Source: Sporothrix humicola
Taxonomy: Eukaryota > Ascomycota > Sordariomycetes > Ophiostomatales > Ophiostomataceae
Direction of reading: 5' to 3'
Assembly: GCA_021396245.1 (NCBI GenBank)
Contig: WNYE01000187.1
Location: forward strand, 1-14,297
DNA length: 14,297 bases
The notes under the pieces were generated by a model. That model saw only the letters and a program-made list of their open reading frames with translations. It was not told the origin of the DNA and did no database searches. A program made the position numbers and the translations under genes. Shown here one piece after another: positions 1 to 10,860 of this stretch. Each line of letters opens with the position of its first letter. The stretch's first letter is position 1.

Positions 1-409
1 GAAAAATAACGTATACGTTTTATTTTTATACTTCGTTTACGATAAACGTAATTAAATTTATATTTTAATAAATTAAATAAAAATTAACTAAAAATAAATC
101 TTCACTATTTTTTTTTTTTTCGCGTAATATTATATATTATTTTTTCTTTTTACATTTAATACTTTTTTTTTAATTTATTATTTAAAGTAAAAAAAATTTT
201 ATAAAAAGTTAAGTATAAATAAAAAGTTAAATTAAAATAAAAGTTAAAGTTAAAGTTAAATTACGCGATATTATTTTTAACTGGTGATTTTTTAACAAGA
301 TAACGTTTACGAGTATTAAAAAGGTTACCATTCACCTCGAGAAAAACATTACGTTAATAAATAAACATCTAAAGCGTATAATACAACAGTGCTAACCGGT
401 GCCACTATA
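1..409. other. AT-rich leader without a gene
   Basis: This stretch is mostly A and T, with long T runs near 108-120 and 165-172. It holds a small palindrome at 8-19 (aacgtatacgtt), a short stem at 34-48 (cgttta/taaacg), and a GTTAAA run at 243-260. I see no decayed frame before the basic ORF that begins near 410. It may hold the promoter of that gene, but no motif can be trusted after RIP. Confidence 0.5.
243..260. repeat. (GTTAAA)x3 short tandem repeat
   Basis: Three exact GTTAAA units stand in a row, with looser GTTAAA-like copies just upstream from about 207. The unit resembles the outer arm (CGTTAAA) of the GC-rich dyad motif found elsewhere in the window, but it lacks the GC core. Function is unknown. 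Confidence 0.6.
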
Positions 410-830
410 ATACCACCGAAACCTACCCTAAAACCACACGCTAAGGCCTTAAACCTAATTAATCGGCTTAAAGCCAAAACCAAAAAGAAAACAACGACGA
501 ATACCCAGTCGAAAAACGACGAAAAAGTTAATAAATTCGAAAAGTTTAAACAACGGAATATCCTTAAAGTAAATCACGGCAAACTAATACCCTCGTAGTA
601 TACACGGCCTTAAACCTTTATAAACGACGTACCGACCACGACGAAGGTAACGGGTAAAACCTCGTACACCGTTTTCTTTAAAAAGTATAAAAATATACCA
701 CTTAACGAGACTATTCGAGTTATCGAGTTATTCAAAGATAAAGTAAATAATTACGAGAAAAGTGTCGGTTACATTAAATTTTCGACGATAACTTATATAA
801 TTACTTTTATCGATATAAAAAGTACGTTTT
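410..830 (+). pseudogene. small basic protein of unknown family, decayed (ORF1)
   Basis: I do not recognise this gene. Its frame (position 2 mod 3) is open from 389 to 598, then continues past TAG and TAA codons that fit RIP of CAG, CAA or TGG, up to a T-rich tract near 825-850. The likely start is the ATA at 407 or 410, read as a RIP-altered ATG; the codons after it give Pro-Pro-Lys-Pro. The first 60 residues are rich in Lys, Thr, Pro and Asn, with a KAKTKKK patch that could be a nuclear localisation signal. The later part looks more like folded protein, with mixed hydrophobic and charged residues. This is one of the less mutated patches: several CA and TG steps remain. About 140 codons; the true end is unclear and an intron cannot be excluded. 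A DNA-binding or chromatin role is only a guess. Confidence 0.45.
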
Positions 831-859
831 TTTTTTTCTTTTTTTTTTTTATGTATACC

Positions 860-907
860 TTTTAACGCCCGCGAACGTAAAAGAGTTTACGTTCGCGGGC
901 GTTAAAA
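860..907. repeat. perfect 22-bp inverted repeat (GC-rich hairpin)
   Basis: The arms 860-881 and 886-907 are exact reverse complements over 22 bp, separated by the 4-base loop AGAG. Each arm is one copy of the GC-rich motif (core CGCCCGCGAACG, outer TTTAA) that recurs across the window. It lies between ORF1 and ORF2, so it could act as a terminator, a protein-binding dyad or a recombination site. It is one of the few strongly GC-rich spots in the window. Confidence 0.9.
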
Positions 908-921
908 AAAACGACATTTTT

Positions 922-2601
922 ATAAACTTTACTTAACTATAACCAAGTACTAACCTAATAGGACTTTACGCTTATACTTACGACAAAAAGTAAATTAACG
1001 AAAACAACAAAAAAATTTCATTCTCCTCCCAAAAAAAAGTATTAAAGTTATTAAAAAAACTCTTAAACTTACTTAATTTAGTTAATAAACTTAAAGTCAC
1101 GACGTTTAACGTTATACCCTATATTAAAAAGTCGGATTACAAAGTAGGCGAAAAAAAACAAAAAGTTAATATACCTAGTACCGTCTTAGTATACGTTTAC
1201 GTTTTACTTTAATTTACTTCGAATAGCGTAGACGATATAATCGACGAAGAACGGGCGACCGTTAGTAACTTTAAAAAGATACTATTGTTTAAACGGTACT
1301 TAAAGAAAACCGCCTACGATATTACGTTTTATTATTAATACGAAGATTAAAGCCGCGCCGACATTTTATTTCGTACATTTGTTTAACGCCGTATCCGTAA
1401 ACTTACGAATTTTTTTAATTCTCGTAGCGTACGGAACTAAAAGGTTTTACCGATTAACTATGCTTAAGCTAACGAGGTGTAAAATATCGTAACGTTTAGT
1501 CTCGAAATAATTATTATACGTAACGAAACTAATAAAGCTTTAATCGAAACTTACTTACGTATTACTTATAGTAAAATCGCCTTTAAGAATAACGTCGACT
1601 TAACCCCTTTATTTATTTACTAAACTTTTAAAGAAATCTAAGATAAAAATAACTTTAAAAACGACGATTTTACCGAGTACGTTATAGTCGATATTACGAA
1701 GGTTAATAAGCTAAGTAAGGCCCCGCGAGTTACTAAAAAAATACACAATATTTAAGACAAAGATAAACGTAAACCTTTAAATATTAATACGCTCGATACT
1801 TTAATAGCTTACGTTAAAATAATAGTATATAAGTTTACTTTTTTAAAGTTTAACTTAACTAAAATAATAAAACGGTTCGTTAAAAACCTTTTATTTAACG
1901 AAAATAAACTCGTCGACGAGTTTAAACTAAACGGTTTTATTATGTCGGTTAATTACGACTTTATTATTAAAACGGTAACTCGTATAGTTAACGGTAACTT
2001 AGTGTAAACTAACGCTAAACGTATCGTTAACCTCTTGGTTATAGTAAGTTAACTTTTTAACGAAACGAATTCGCGGTACTCGACTTTTATTAAAGCTTTA
2101 AAAATTTTTAACTTAAAAACGTTTATTATAGGTCGTTTTTATAAAGTCGTCGAGTTTAAAAGGGTAAAGATTAACATTAAGTATTATTAAGTGTTTAACG
2201 TTAGTATTATTTTAAAGAAGATTAACGGCCTTTTATAAACGATTTTCGTCGTAAACGAAATAAATATAAGTAAAACTAAAACTTTTACTTTTATAATCCG
2301 GTAATATTAGTTTTTATAAGAGGCCCGCGTTGACGTAAACGAAAATGTAAGTTTTGTCTTACATTTAGTGGTAATACTTACGGTTATTGTTAAATAAACT
2401 TTTAAAAAAGTTTATCGTTTTACCGACGAAAAATTTAAAGTGTAAGTTTATTACGAGAGCGTTAAATCAGTAGTTGACTTAACCGAGTAACGACTTAAAG
2501 ACGCGACGATTATTAAGACGGAGTAACGAGTAACCTTTAACTAATTACGTTTAATCGCTTCGCGCGTTTAAAAATTAATAAGTGATAGACCTTTATATTA
2601 A
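922..2601 (+). pseudogene. unknown protein of about 560 codons, decayed (ORF2)
   Basis: I do not recognise this gene. One frame (1 mod 3) can be read from about 922, an ATA likely to have been ATG, to the TAA at 2599-2601, just before the next GC-rich motif. In-frame stops are TAA or TAG, as RIP would make. The start is polar (Asn, Thr, Gln), followed by a leucine- and lysine-rich stretch near 1036-1085 that may form a helix. The middle and end are mixed hydrophobic and charged, as in a folded protein, with IDEER near 1239-1253 and many Lys-Arg and Asp-Glu pairs. I found no helicase, DDE, reverse transcriptase or zinc-finger signature by eye. It lies between the hairpin at 860-907 and the motif at 2607. 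A replication or mobility accessory role would be inference only. Confidence 0.5.
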
Positions 2602-2606
2602 CTTTG

Positions 2607-2627
2607 TTAACGTTCGCGGACGTTAAA
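2607..2627 (-). repeat. GC-rich dyad motif copy
   Basis: This copy has the core CGTTCGCGGACG, reverse orientation, flanked by TTAA and TTAAA. It lies 5 bases after the presumed ORF2 stop. It matches the right arm of the 860-907 hairpin except for one G/A transition that fits RIP. Confidence 0.8.
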
Positions 2628-2659
2628 TAAATATACTTTTTAATTTAGTTTTTTTTTTA

Positions 2660-2718
2660 TAATAACCGGTTAACGTTTTTTAATATTCGTAAATATTAAA
2701 AAACGTTATCGGTTATTA
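2660..2718. repeat. long imperfect inverted repeat (hairpin)
   Basis: Arms 2660-2687 and 2692-2718 pair with only one small bulge (GT against A), around a 4-base loop CGTA. Each arm reads ATAACCG, then TAACG, six T and AATATT on the left side. It lies in the spacer between ORF2 and ORF3, among three GC-rich motif copies. It may be a more decayed version of the same kind of paired site, or a terminator. The arms have stayed nearly identical in pairing although the surroundings are strongly mutated. Confidence 0.85.
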
Positions 2719-2747
2719 CGTTTTACGAAACTAGTTTAAAAGAGTAT

Positions 2748-2769
2748 TTTAATACTCGCGAGCGTTAAA
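2748..2769 (+). repeat. GC-rich dyad motif copy
   Basis: The core ACTCGCGAGCGTT is framed by TTTAAT and TTAAA. Its differences from the window consensus are C/T or G/A transitions. It lies in the ORF2-ORF3 spacer. Confidence 0.75.
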
Positions 2770-2824
2770 AGGTATAATTAACGTTTATATTACTTTAAAC
2801 TAAACTTAAAGATAATAACGTTTT

Positions 2825-2844
2825 TTACGCCCGCGGGTATTAAA
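2825..2844. repeat. GC-rich dyad motif copy
   Basis: The core ACGCCCGCGGGTATT is close to symmetrical, so its orientation cannot be set. It lies about 40 bases before the likely ORF3 start and could be part of a promoter or operator region. Confidence 0.75.
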
Positions 2845-2882
2845 ATATACCCGTTATAGTAAAAAAATAAGTATTAACGGAG

Positions 2883-4241
2883 ATATAGTTTAACCGCGTA
2901 ATTTATATCTCGGTTTACATTATACTTTACCGCCGTGATTTCGAGTTCGTATACGTTAAAAGTAAAAAAAAAGTTAATTTTAATAACGATTAAACTTTAA
3001 AAGATAACGGTAACGGCGGCGGGTCGTTTATTATATAAAATAAAAGTAATACGTAAGACGACGACGGTACGTAAAGTAACGACGACGATTAAAACGAAAT
3101 AAACGGTGAGGGAGACGAAAAAGTTATATAAAATAAAAAAAATATAAACGACGCGCTACTCGATAAACGTAACGTCCTTCGGACATCGTTATACGATACG
3201 TTTTTCGAAATAATAATGTTTAACGAATATTAACTAATTTAAAACTTGTAAAGTAATTTTAGTTAGTTAGTTTAACGGTTACAAAGAGATCGTTACGTTT
3301 ACACGTCCGTTACCCTTTTTTTGAACCGCGTTAAAGATATACGTAGTATTTTAACCGTTATGGCCGAGTACAACAAAATAAAATTCGAAGTGTTAATACT
3401 TTAATCTTTCGTTAACCGGTTGTTAAACGATAAATACGACTTAAATTAGTTATTAAACGATTATTTTTTTTTTAATATATTTTTTTTAAATATACGTTTA
3501 AAAGAAATACTCGGTTTAACGAAGTTATAAAAGTATTTCTTTACAACAAAAAAAAAACTATAAGTAATTAACTTATAACTTATTTTAATAACGAAAAAGT
3601 TATATACTTAAGACGTTACGTTTTTTAACGGGTTAATAACCCGTTATTTAAAGTATTTTTAAATCCGTCGATCGTTACGTACTCCGATAAACTTTTTAAA
3701 TAGTAACTAAATAATCGTAAGCGTAAAACTCTTTAATTGTAAAATTTATACAACTATAGTACGTTATATTTTTAAAGTTAACACGTTTATAGCTAAGTTT
3801 ATAAACTGTACTTTATAACTTTACGGTAGTACCGTTAAAAAAATTATCGTAGCCTAGTTAAAGTAAACAAATAAAAACGTTAACGACGCCGATACCGACG
3901 ATTACTCGACTAGAGAGTACAAAAACTACCGCGCGTTATCGTTAATTACGTTCGACGCTAGCTATACTTAACTTTTACGACGTATATAACGTAAAAAAAA
4001 AAAGAATAAAACACCGATACTTAACATCGAGGAAACGGCGATTGTACGTTATACCGGTAACGGTGGTGTTTTACGGTAACTTTTCGAAAAGACTAATATT
4101 AAGCCGTTAGTTGTGCTTTTTTTGGGTCGAATCGAGGTGATTGTTTGGGTTATTCGAAGCTCGCTTGTACTTTTAATAATCGTTTATAAAATATTAAAAG
4201 TTAAAAAAGTTAAAGATACTATTTTTATTATAGTCGATTAA
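2883..4241 (+). pseudogene. unknown protein with acidic N-terminal segment, decayed (ORF3)
   Basis: I do not recognise this gene. The frame (0 mod 3) can be read from about 2883, where ATA may be a former ATG, to a TAA at 4239 or 4257. After about 40 residues comes a glycine- and aspartate-rich acidic stretch (about 3001-3130). A segment that looks helical or coiled follows (about 3130-3450), with regularly placed Leu, Asn and Gln/stop positions. A basic patch (RKKKNK) lies near 3990-4010, followed by IEETAIVRYTGNGG. The last part, about 4110-4190, is strongly hydrophobic as it stands, partly because RIP turns Pro and Ala codons into Leu and Val. Several stops interrupt it, all but a few TAA or TAG. 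The frame is weakest around 3470-3600, where runs of T and A blur it. Confidence 0.42.
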
Positions 4242-4296
4242 GTATAGTTATATAAGTAAGTATTCTTTATAGTTTCTTTTTTCGTTTTTTTTTTAT

Positions 4297-4343
4297 TAAC
4301 GTTCGCGGGCGTTAACATAATAGTAACGCCCGCGAGTGTTAAA
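4297..4343. repeat. inverted pair of GC-rich dyad motifs
   Basis: A reverse copy (4297-4315) and a forward copy (4324-4343) face each other across 8 bases. Their arms match at 17 of 19 positions, and both mismatches are transitions, as RIP would cause. The arrangement repeats that of the 860-907 hairpin and again lies between two frames (ORF3 and ORF4). Confidence 0.85.
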
Positions 4344-4351
4344 TAAGTTTA

Positions 4352-5917
4352 ATAAATTTAATTTATATTAACGATTTTTAATTTAAATATAAAGTGGTGG
4401 TATAAGTTTTTTCGGAAATTAACTTAATTATAAAGACGATCCGCGCGTTTAACTCTTTAACGGACCGCCGCACTATAATACACCGATTTTTAAACTTATT
4501 CGTAAACGTTAACGTTTTCGTAACGTCGATAACTTTTTTTTTTTATAACTTAAACCTTTACCGTAATTGTTACCGAGGTTTAGTAATTTAAATACTTTAA
4601 AGCTTTAATATAGTTTAATAAGTAGTTAATCGTTTCGTTCGTATTGGCTAAACAAAAAGGGTTAACTGGACCATTGTTAATTAAGACTTTAACTACGCTT
4701 ACGCTTAAAAGGTATACTTTTATATGAAATAAGTATAATAAATCTTACTAATAATAAATACGTTAAAATACTTTAATAGCTTAACCCTTGAACTAGTCAC
4801 GTACGAGGTCGTTAGGTTATATTAAGGCGCGCCCTTTAATAAGTTCGTATGAGAACTTTTAACGCCTATAGACGTACGGGCTTTTAATACGGAAAAGGCC
4901 GCCGAATTAAAGTACTTTTTAAACGACTTAATTATCGTTTTAATTAACTTAAGTAATATTAGTATAACGGTGGAGTTTATAAACACTATTTGTAAAATAA
5001 GCCGCGTAAGGGTTAAAAGTATTTATTATAAGTACGGTAAACGGCGTAACTTTAACGTTAAGTTTATACTAAGTCTTTTTAATATATACCGTAAAGCTTT
5101 AACTTACGAAACTAACGCTTAAGTTATATTTACGAACGTCAATAACCTCGACGAAAGTATAAATACTTCCCCCGACGACGAAACGGCCGGTAATACTACC
5201 GACCCCGTAAACGATAACTAAGTTAATACTAACTAAGTTAACGACGACCAAGCAAACGACGACTAACCTAACGACGACCAACTTAACGAAAACGACCAAC
5301 CTAACGATAATAATACTTAACCTTAAACTTTATAACTATTAACCTTTTTAATCGCGAGACCGTTTACTCTTTAACCCGTACTACTAATACAAAGTAATAT
5401 AACCGCCGCCGTTTAACCGGTTATCGTAACCCCCGCCGTATTACGTCGTAATAAACGGCCGCCGATACCAAGAAAACGTACTACAAACGTAACGCCTTTT
5501 ATTTAAAATAAACCTACGGCTAAACGTTAAAAAAAAAACGCGTAAACTACGTTTACGAAGAAAACGAAACGCGGTAAATAAAATATACTTACTATCGTAC
5601 GTAAAACTATTGTACGTTTAATAAAGTTAACGGAACGTGTAAACCTAGTAAAAAACTTCGACTTTAACAACGGTGGTAATAGCCGTAGCGTGACCTTTTA
5701 CGGGGGTCCCGTTTAAAATTTTAATAGCGTTAACGATAACGAAGAGGATAACGACGAAGATAACGACGAAAATAACGACGAAAACAACGAAGATAATAAC
5801 GGCGAAAATAACGACGAAGATAATAATAAGTTTATTTACGAAAGCGAGTTAACTTTTACCGACGACGATATAAATATATTTAATAATATAAAAGTCGTTA
5901 ATATAATAGAAGAGTAA
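4352..5917 (+). pseudogene. unknown protein with NDDQ repeats, basic patch and acidic tail, decayed (ORF4)
   Basis: I do not recognise this gene. The frame (2 mod 3) runs to a TAA at 5915-5917, followed at once by a T-rich tract; the start is uncertain (ATA at 4343 or 4352). Up to about 5100 it looks like an ordinary folded domain, including the phrases FNTEKAAELKYF and YYKYGKRRNFNVKF. At 5198-5310 there is a low-complexity run built on Asn-Asp-Asp-Gln units, with several CAA codons kept. A Pro/Lys/Arg-rich stretch follows (about 5440-5580; RRNKRPPIPRKR), probably a nuclear localisation or DNA-contact segment. The tail (about 5728-5820) is almost wholly Asn, Asp and Glu. Basic then acidic blocks recall chromatin or nuclear proteins, but no family is claimed. 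One in-frame TGA near 4850 is not a simple RIP product. Confidence 0.5.
5198..5310 (+). repeat. coding low-complexity repeat (NDDQ-type units) in ORF4
   Basis: Degenerate GACGACCAA-like units, each followed by three to six bases and an AAC, encode Asn-Asp-Asp-Gln with Pro, Ala or Leu between them. CAA codons survive at several units while others became TAA. Such runs usually vary in length between copies. Confidence 0.65.
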
Positions 5918-6220
5918 TTGTTTTTTTTTTCCTTTTTAGTATTTTCGTTTATTAAATAAGTTTTTTATACGTACGCGGGCGTTAAAAACACCGCTAAGTT
6001 ATTTTTTTTTTTAGTTTTACGTATATAAACGTTAAATAACACCGTTCGTTAATTTTTTTTTTATTTTATTCTTTAACTTTTAATTAATTTTTACGTTTAA
6101 ATACGCCTATTAATTAAGTTTTTTTTTACCCATTAACGTAAATCTTTATTACTTATTTTATAATTTTTTATTTTTTTTTCTTAGTTTAATTTTATTAATA
6201 ATACACTTTAAAAACCTATT
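5918..6220. other. T-rich spacer between ORF4 and ORF5
   Basis: The spacer has many T runs, one reverse GC-rich motif at 5967-5986, and a partial duplication: GTTAAAAACACCG at 5981 and GTTAAATAACACCG at 6031, 50 bases apart and both followed by long T runs. I see no frame here. The second unit may be a motif copy whose GC core has decayed. Confidence 0.55.
5967..5986 (-). repeat. GC-rich dyad motif copy
   Basis: The core TACGCGGGCGTTAAA matches the reverse motif; the left arm is less well kept. It is the only clear copy in the ORF4-ORF5 spacer. Confidence 0.7.
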
Positions 6221-8401
6221 ATACACTATCGAATCCAAAAACTTAAATTAATCCGCCGTAAACTAATAAATTAATTAACGGTAATAACGAAATTCTTTTA
6301 CTTTATAACACTAATTAAACAAATCGTAAATTAGTGAGAAAAAAAGTAAAAACGCGTTTTTTATCGAAAACGGAGCGACAATAACGTTATTTACTATTTA
6401 TGGACGCGGACGTAAATATTACCATAACCGCGGTTTTCAGCGTATTATATACGTCGTCGGAAAAAAAACATTAAATTTATCCCACTTAATCTTTACCCCT
6501 CGGCGATACACCGAGAACCTTTACTTATAACTTTATATACGACGTAATTTATTTTAATATTAAACCGTTACTTTAAGTACGAAAACGACTTAGTTAATAA
6601 CCAACCGTCCGTTATCCCCTCGTCAAGTTAAACTTAACAAACCGCCACGTCAATTATATCGAGTTAACTCGTAGTAAAGGTTAAGTTACCGTTGCCCCTA
6701 CGGCGGCCACCACGTACGTCGTACCCGTTTTATTTTATTATATTAAACACGGAAACTTATTATAGTAACCGGTATAGTTACTTTAACCGAGTATCCGTAA
6801 ATAATAAAACGTCGAGTTAGTTTAACGCCGCGTCGAACTAAACTAATAACGAACTTAATAGTGTATATAATAACGCGCAGGTTACGATTAACCGGGCGAT
6901 CCGGTAGTTAAGTTAAATATTACGGGATTATTTTAAACACCTTTAAAATAACGAGTTTTAACCTTTTATAAACTAGTTTATTTAATATATAAAGGTATTT
7001 TTCGACGTAAGATAAAAGAGGGCTAGTAATATTATTAAGAAGCCGTAAGGTACGTTATTCGAGGTTATATTTTACGAGCTAGTTAACCCCGACACTTACA
7101 GCGACGCGGAGATAAACGAGCCGTTTAGTAACTAAGTCGTTTAGCTTTAAACGGCCGACCGTTATAAACGGAAAAGGGGTGGCGGCGGTATAAGTAAGGG
7201 TAAACCGGCGAAGCGCGTAACGAGCGGTGGCGTAAAAGGTAAACTTTTAACTGTAAAGGCCGGGCTAAGTACGAGTGTCGTTAATGAGATATACCGTGTG
7301 GCTATAACGAGTGTAAAAAACGTAAACAACCGCGTTATAGCGTATAAGGTTATTAATACTTTAGTTTTTAAAGTAACGGTAAAGGTCTTTAACCGAAAGA
7401 ATATTTGTATCCTCGACGAGTTAATTATCGAAGGCTTTAGTTAACACGTAAACCGTTCTTTTATAATGTTTACCCTTAACCGCGTTAATAAAATTATATA
7501 AACTTTAACCGAAGATAGTAATATCTCTCTCTTATCTTTTATCGTAAGTTTTTTAAACTAGTATACTATAAAGAACCTTATAACCGTAAACTCGGTGCGG
7601 TTATGGACGATAATAAAGAAAGTTAAGTTAATAAGGTAATAAAATAAGTTTATAAATAATAAAACGTCGAATAAGTTTACGTTAAAGAGGTTGTTTGAAA
7701 AAGTAAACATCTTGAAAAGACTAAGCTTATTTTTCTATAAACGTTTTATCGATTTCGTTACCCGCCGGCTTAACCTACGTAATAATAAAATATTCTTAAA
7801 GACCATTTATAAGTGGCGACCGTTGGTTAACTTTGTTAGTTGTTTTAAATATAACGTTATAATATTTATAAAACCGGCCGTATTAAAGAGTATTTACGCC
7901 GCCGTAAAGTCCGTTAACATACACTATACAATAAAAGACGTTAGTAAAGAACGATATACGAAGTGAGTATTAAAACGAATTAAAGAATAATATCTAAAGC
8001 TGGTTATTGTTTACCGGTTAATGGACATTTATATCGTGTCGCTTATTTTGTATAATATACCGTTAGTTAAGACGGCGGCCGTAAATATATATAACGAAAA
8101 TAAGTTTACCGACGTTATAAGGTTAAACTTCGTCACGAAAGTTATATCGTTAAATAACTCGAGTGTCTTCTAGGAGCTTTTAAACTATACTTTTAAAGAT
8201 ATAAAGCGGTGGACCGACGACGTACGTCGTAATAGGGTATTCGATGAAAGTTTTTTCGAAATATAGCCTTTAGTTAACGAAACGTAGTAAACGTTAAACT
8301 TTTAAAAGTGGCGGAGCCGGATAGACTACGAGTTTAAAGTGTTAGCGAAGATTAACGAGCCTCGTACGTCGAATATATTAACGTTACCCGCCGTGAACTA
8401 A
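6221..8401 (+). pseudogene. unknown protein with basic Gly-rich patch, decayed (ORF5)
   Basis: I do not recognise this gene. The frame (2 mod 3) reads from about 6221 to a TAA at 8399-8401, some 720 codons. The first third is rich in Ser, Pro, Asn and Thr and is probably disordered. A basic patch at 7160-7216 (KRKRGGGG, then KGKPAKR) looks like a nuclear localisation signal. After about 7300 the residues are mixed and look folded; 7691-7966 is open as it stands and includes LYKRFIDFVTRRL-like and YKWRPLVNF-like segments. The end holds DIKRWTDDVRRNRVFDESFF (about 8189-8250). A TGA at 7964-7966 is not the usual RIP stop, so the gene may really end there, with a second short gene at 7967-8401. 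In 6400-6900 another frame (an ATG at 6400) also reads fairly well, so the N-terminal part is uncertain. Confidence 0.48.
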
Positions 8402-8790
8402 TTGTTTTTTATATAATAAACGAGTAAACGTTCGTAATAATTAATATTATTTATTATGTTTTTTTATTTTATTAGTTTTAAAGTCGTATTGTACGAGTAT
8501 ATATTTCACTTAATACGGTAATAAGTGAGTTTTGACTTAATAGTTTAATGTAACTTCGTTTATTTTACCGACGTTATACGTGTTGTACTAACTTATATTT
8601 CGTATTTAAGGGTTTTGTATAGTATGTTTTCCACCGAGCTAAAGAGGAAAACTTAGTTTCTAAAAAAAAGTAGAAAAAAAAATAAAGGGCTAATTACTTA
8701 AAAACACGATTAAAACGCGTATATTATTTATTATACGAGATTTACTCAGTTTCTTTAAATATTATTTTATCTTAAACAACATATATTATT
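8402..8790. other. spacer between ORF5 and the helicase gene
   Basis: I see no frame and no clear GC-rich motif here, unlike the other spaces between frames. There is a short inverted repeat around 8505-8530 (CACTTA and TAAGTG). TG and GT steps are somewhat more frequent than elsewhere (8440-8650), so RIP seems milder. The helicase promoter is presumably here. Confidence 0.5.
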
Positions 8791-9957
8791 ATAAACGTCC
8801 GACCACTATAACTATAAACTAACCGAACCTTAACGTACGACGATAACTTTACAATAATAAAAAAGTACGCTCGGTTCGACAACGACCATAATACTCTTAT
8901 TTGTTTAAGTTGTAAGTATAATGCTAACCCGGGTCGAAAAAAACTCAAACGTCATTTCCGCGACTATTAACTTAAAAGTTAAACTTTAAAAAATTTACTC
9001 GATACTTTCGGCGATAAAAAATTTAAATACTCGTTTACGCTCGAGCGTTTTCTTAACGGGTTTTACCTTATCGTTAAGTTAATTATTTTTTAAAAAAATA
9101 AGTACCTTTAGTACGACTATATTTCTTTTAACGAGGCCTCGTTTTAAAAACGTTATAAACTTACTTACTCGAATAAATGTTTTAACGAGTAAAATATTTA
9201 GTCGATCTTTACGTCTATTTAAGTATAGTGTAAAGTTACGTAAATTATTAAACTTTAAACTATCGTTTTAAACGGCACCGTTTATTAAACCGACACTTTT
9301 TCTACGATAAATAAACTTTTGTCGTCCCTCGTCGAGTAATATAATACTATTATAAAAAAAAAGTAGGCCGACTAAGTAACGTTTATTAACTTTAATTATT
9401 AAACGGGTGTATAATCTAGTTAAGTTAAATACGTTAAATAAAACGAATACTTTAACGAACGGAACTTTTTTTTTATTACCGTCGCCGCCGTTTTAACTTT
9501 TTTAAAACTAAACTAACATTAGTTTCGCTGTACTTTCGTTAACGACGTTCCGTTACTAACATTTATTATTAAAGAATAAAATACCCGGTATAATATTTAG
9601 TTTTAATAAAACGTACGCCGTTAAATAAATGTTATTAAAATTATACTAAGTTATACGCCGTTAAACGTTTTATTATAAACGTATAATACTTCGTCCGAAA
9701 AACTTTATTTTATCCCGTTCCGTTTACCTTTTACACGTTAAAGCTTTAAAAAGTATTCCGTCGTTATTAAACGGTATATCGTGTTTTTTATATAAACGAA
9801 GTGTTTTAAAAAAAAAAATATTAAATAATTATTAACGATATACTTTATAAATACGTAGTAGTAAAAGTTAAATACGGTGGAAACGTACCTTTTTATATAA
9901 ACCACTTGTCGTTAACGTTACTAAAGTATAAGTCGTGTACGGTTTAAACGAAATATT

Positions 9958-10080
9958 AACGACTTAAACAAACGTAGTAAAGACGACGACGAAAAGGTAA
10001 TAAAAAACAACGTCGATAACGTAAAGTACGAACTTTGTGTTTATTACGCGGACGACGGTAACGAGGAAGAGTGGTATACT
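9958..10080 (+). other. acidic low-complexity linker within the helicase frame
   Basis: The frame reads DLNKRSKDDDEKV and then YYADDGNEEEW, rich in Asp and Glu and free of stops over 40 codons. It separates the zinc-finger half from the recombinase-like part and is probably a flexible linker. Confidence 0.5.
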
Positions 10081-10860
10081 TAGCTCGACGAAGTTATTTA
10101 AGTTTATTTATTTACTTTTATAAAGTATAATATACGAAGTAAAGTATACAGTAATTTTTTTTTTTACTTTTATATTATTATAAGTATCGTTATTAAACCG
10201 GTCGGGTACGTTAAAAGTTATTTATATATACTAAGTTTAACCGTAGTAATATAGTAAATTCGTATACTCGTCGTTTACGATTATTTTTTAAAACTTGTGG
10301 AGATTATAGCTTCGTTTATTTTTAACGACGACGAAACGTTTAACTAATATATTATACACTTTTTAAATTAACATAAGCGGTGGTTGATCAACGATTCGTT
10401 TAACGTCGGTAATACGATTTCGAACTAAATAGTATATAGCGTTAGTATCCGCCGTACTATTATAGTTACGTTTAAGATATTTTAAGAGGCCGACAAGTAA
10501 GTTTTAGTGTATAAGGGTAACTGGATTTTAATTTTAAAGTTTATAGCCGGTTGTCGGGTTTTACTCGACGATATAAAAAGTCGTGTAGTCGAGTTGTTCG
10601 GTGGTAAGTGGGACGTATGTTTATTTAAGCTAAATAAGATCGGCGACATTAAAGACCACTTCGGCCGGCGTAATGTAAACGAATCGTTTATTACGGACTT
10701 AAAGAACACGTAGTTTTATTATTTTCTCGAAATATTAATACGTACTCGTATATACACGCTTTATCGTAACGGTGACCAAAACGACTCGATTAAGTTTATT
10801 ATAAAGAATTAATTAGTTATAATTGTTTAACTACGGTAAAAACTTTTTTTAGTTTATTAT

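Noticed and set aside
34..48. Small palindromes near the left edge as a terminal inverted repeat
   Set aside because: The stems are only 6 bp and have no partner at the right edge of the window.
5099..5299. Open frame on the minus strand, Val-rich
   Set aside because: It is the shadow of the NDDQ repeat region of ORF4 on the + strand; the Val/Leu pattern simply mirrors the Asn/Asp codons.
6400..6900. Alternative frame starting at the surviving ATG at 6400
   Set aside because: It reads fairly well for about 90 codons but then gains many stops and does not join the later part of ORF5, whereas the chosen frame continues to 8401. It remains possible for a separate exon.
10482..10709. Open frame on the minus strand
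   Set aside because: It overlaps the well-supported helicase frame on the + strand and has no features of its own.
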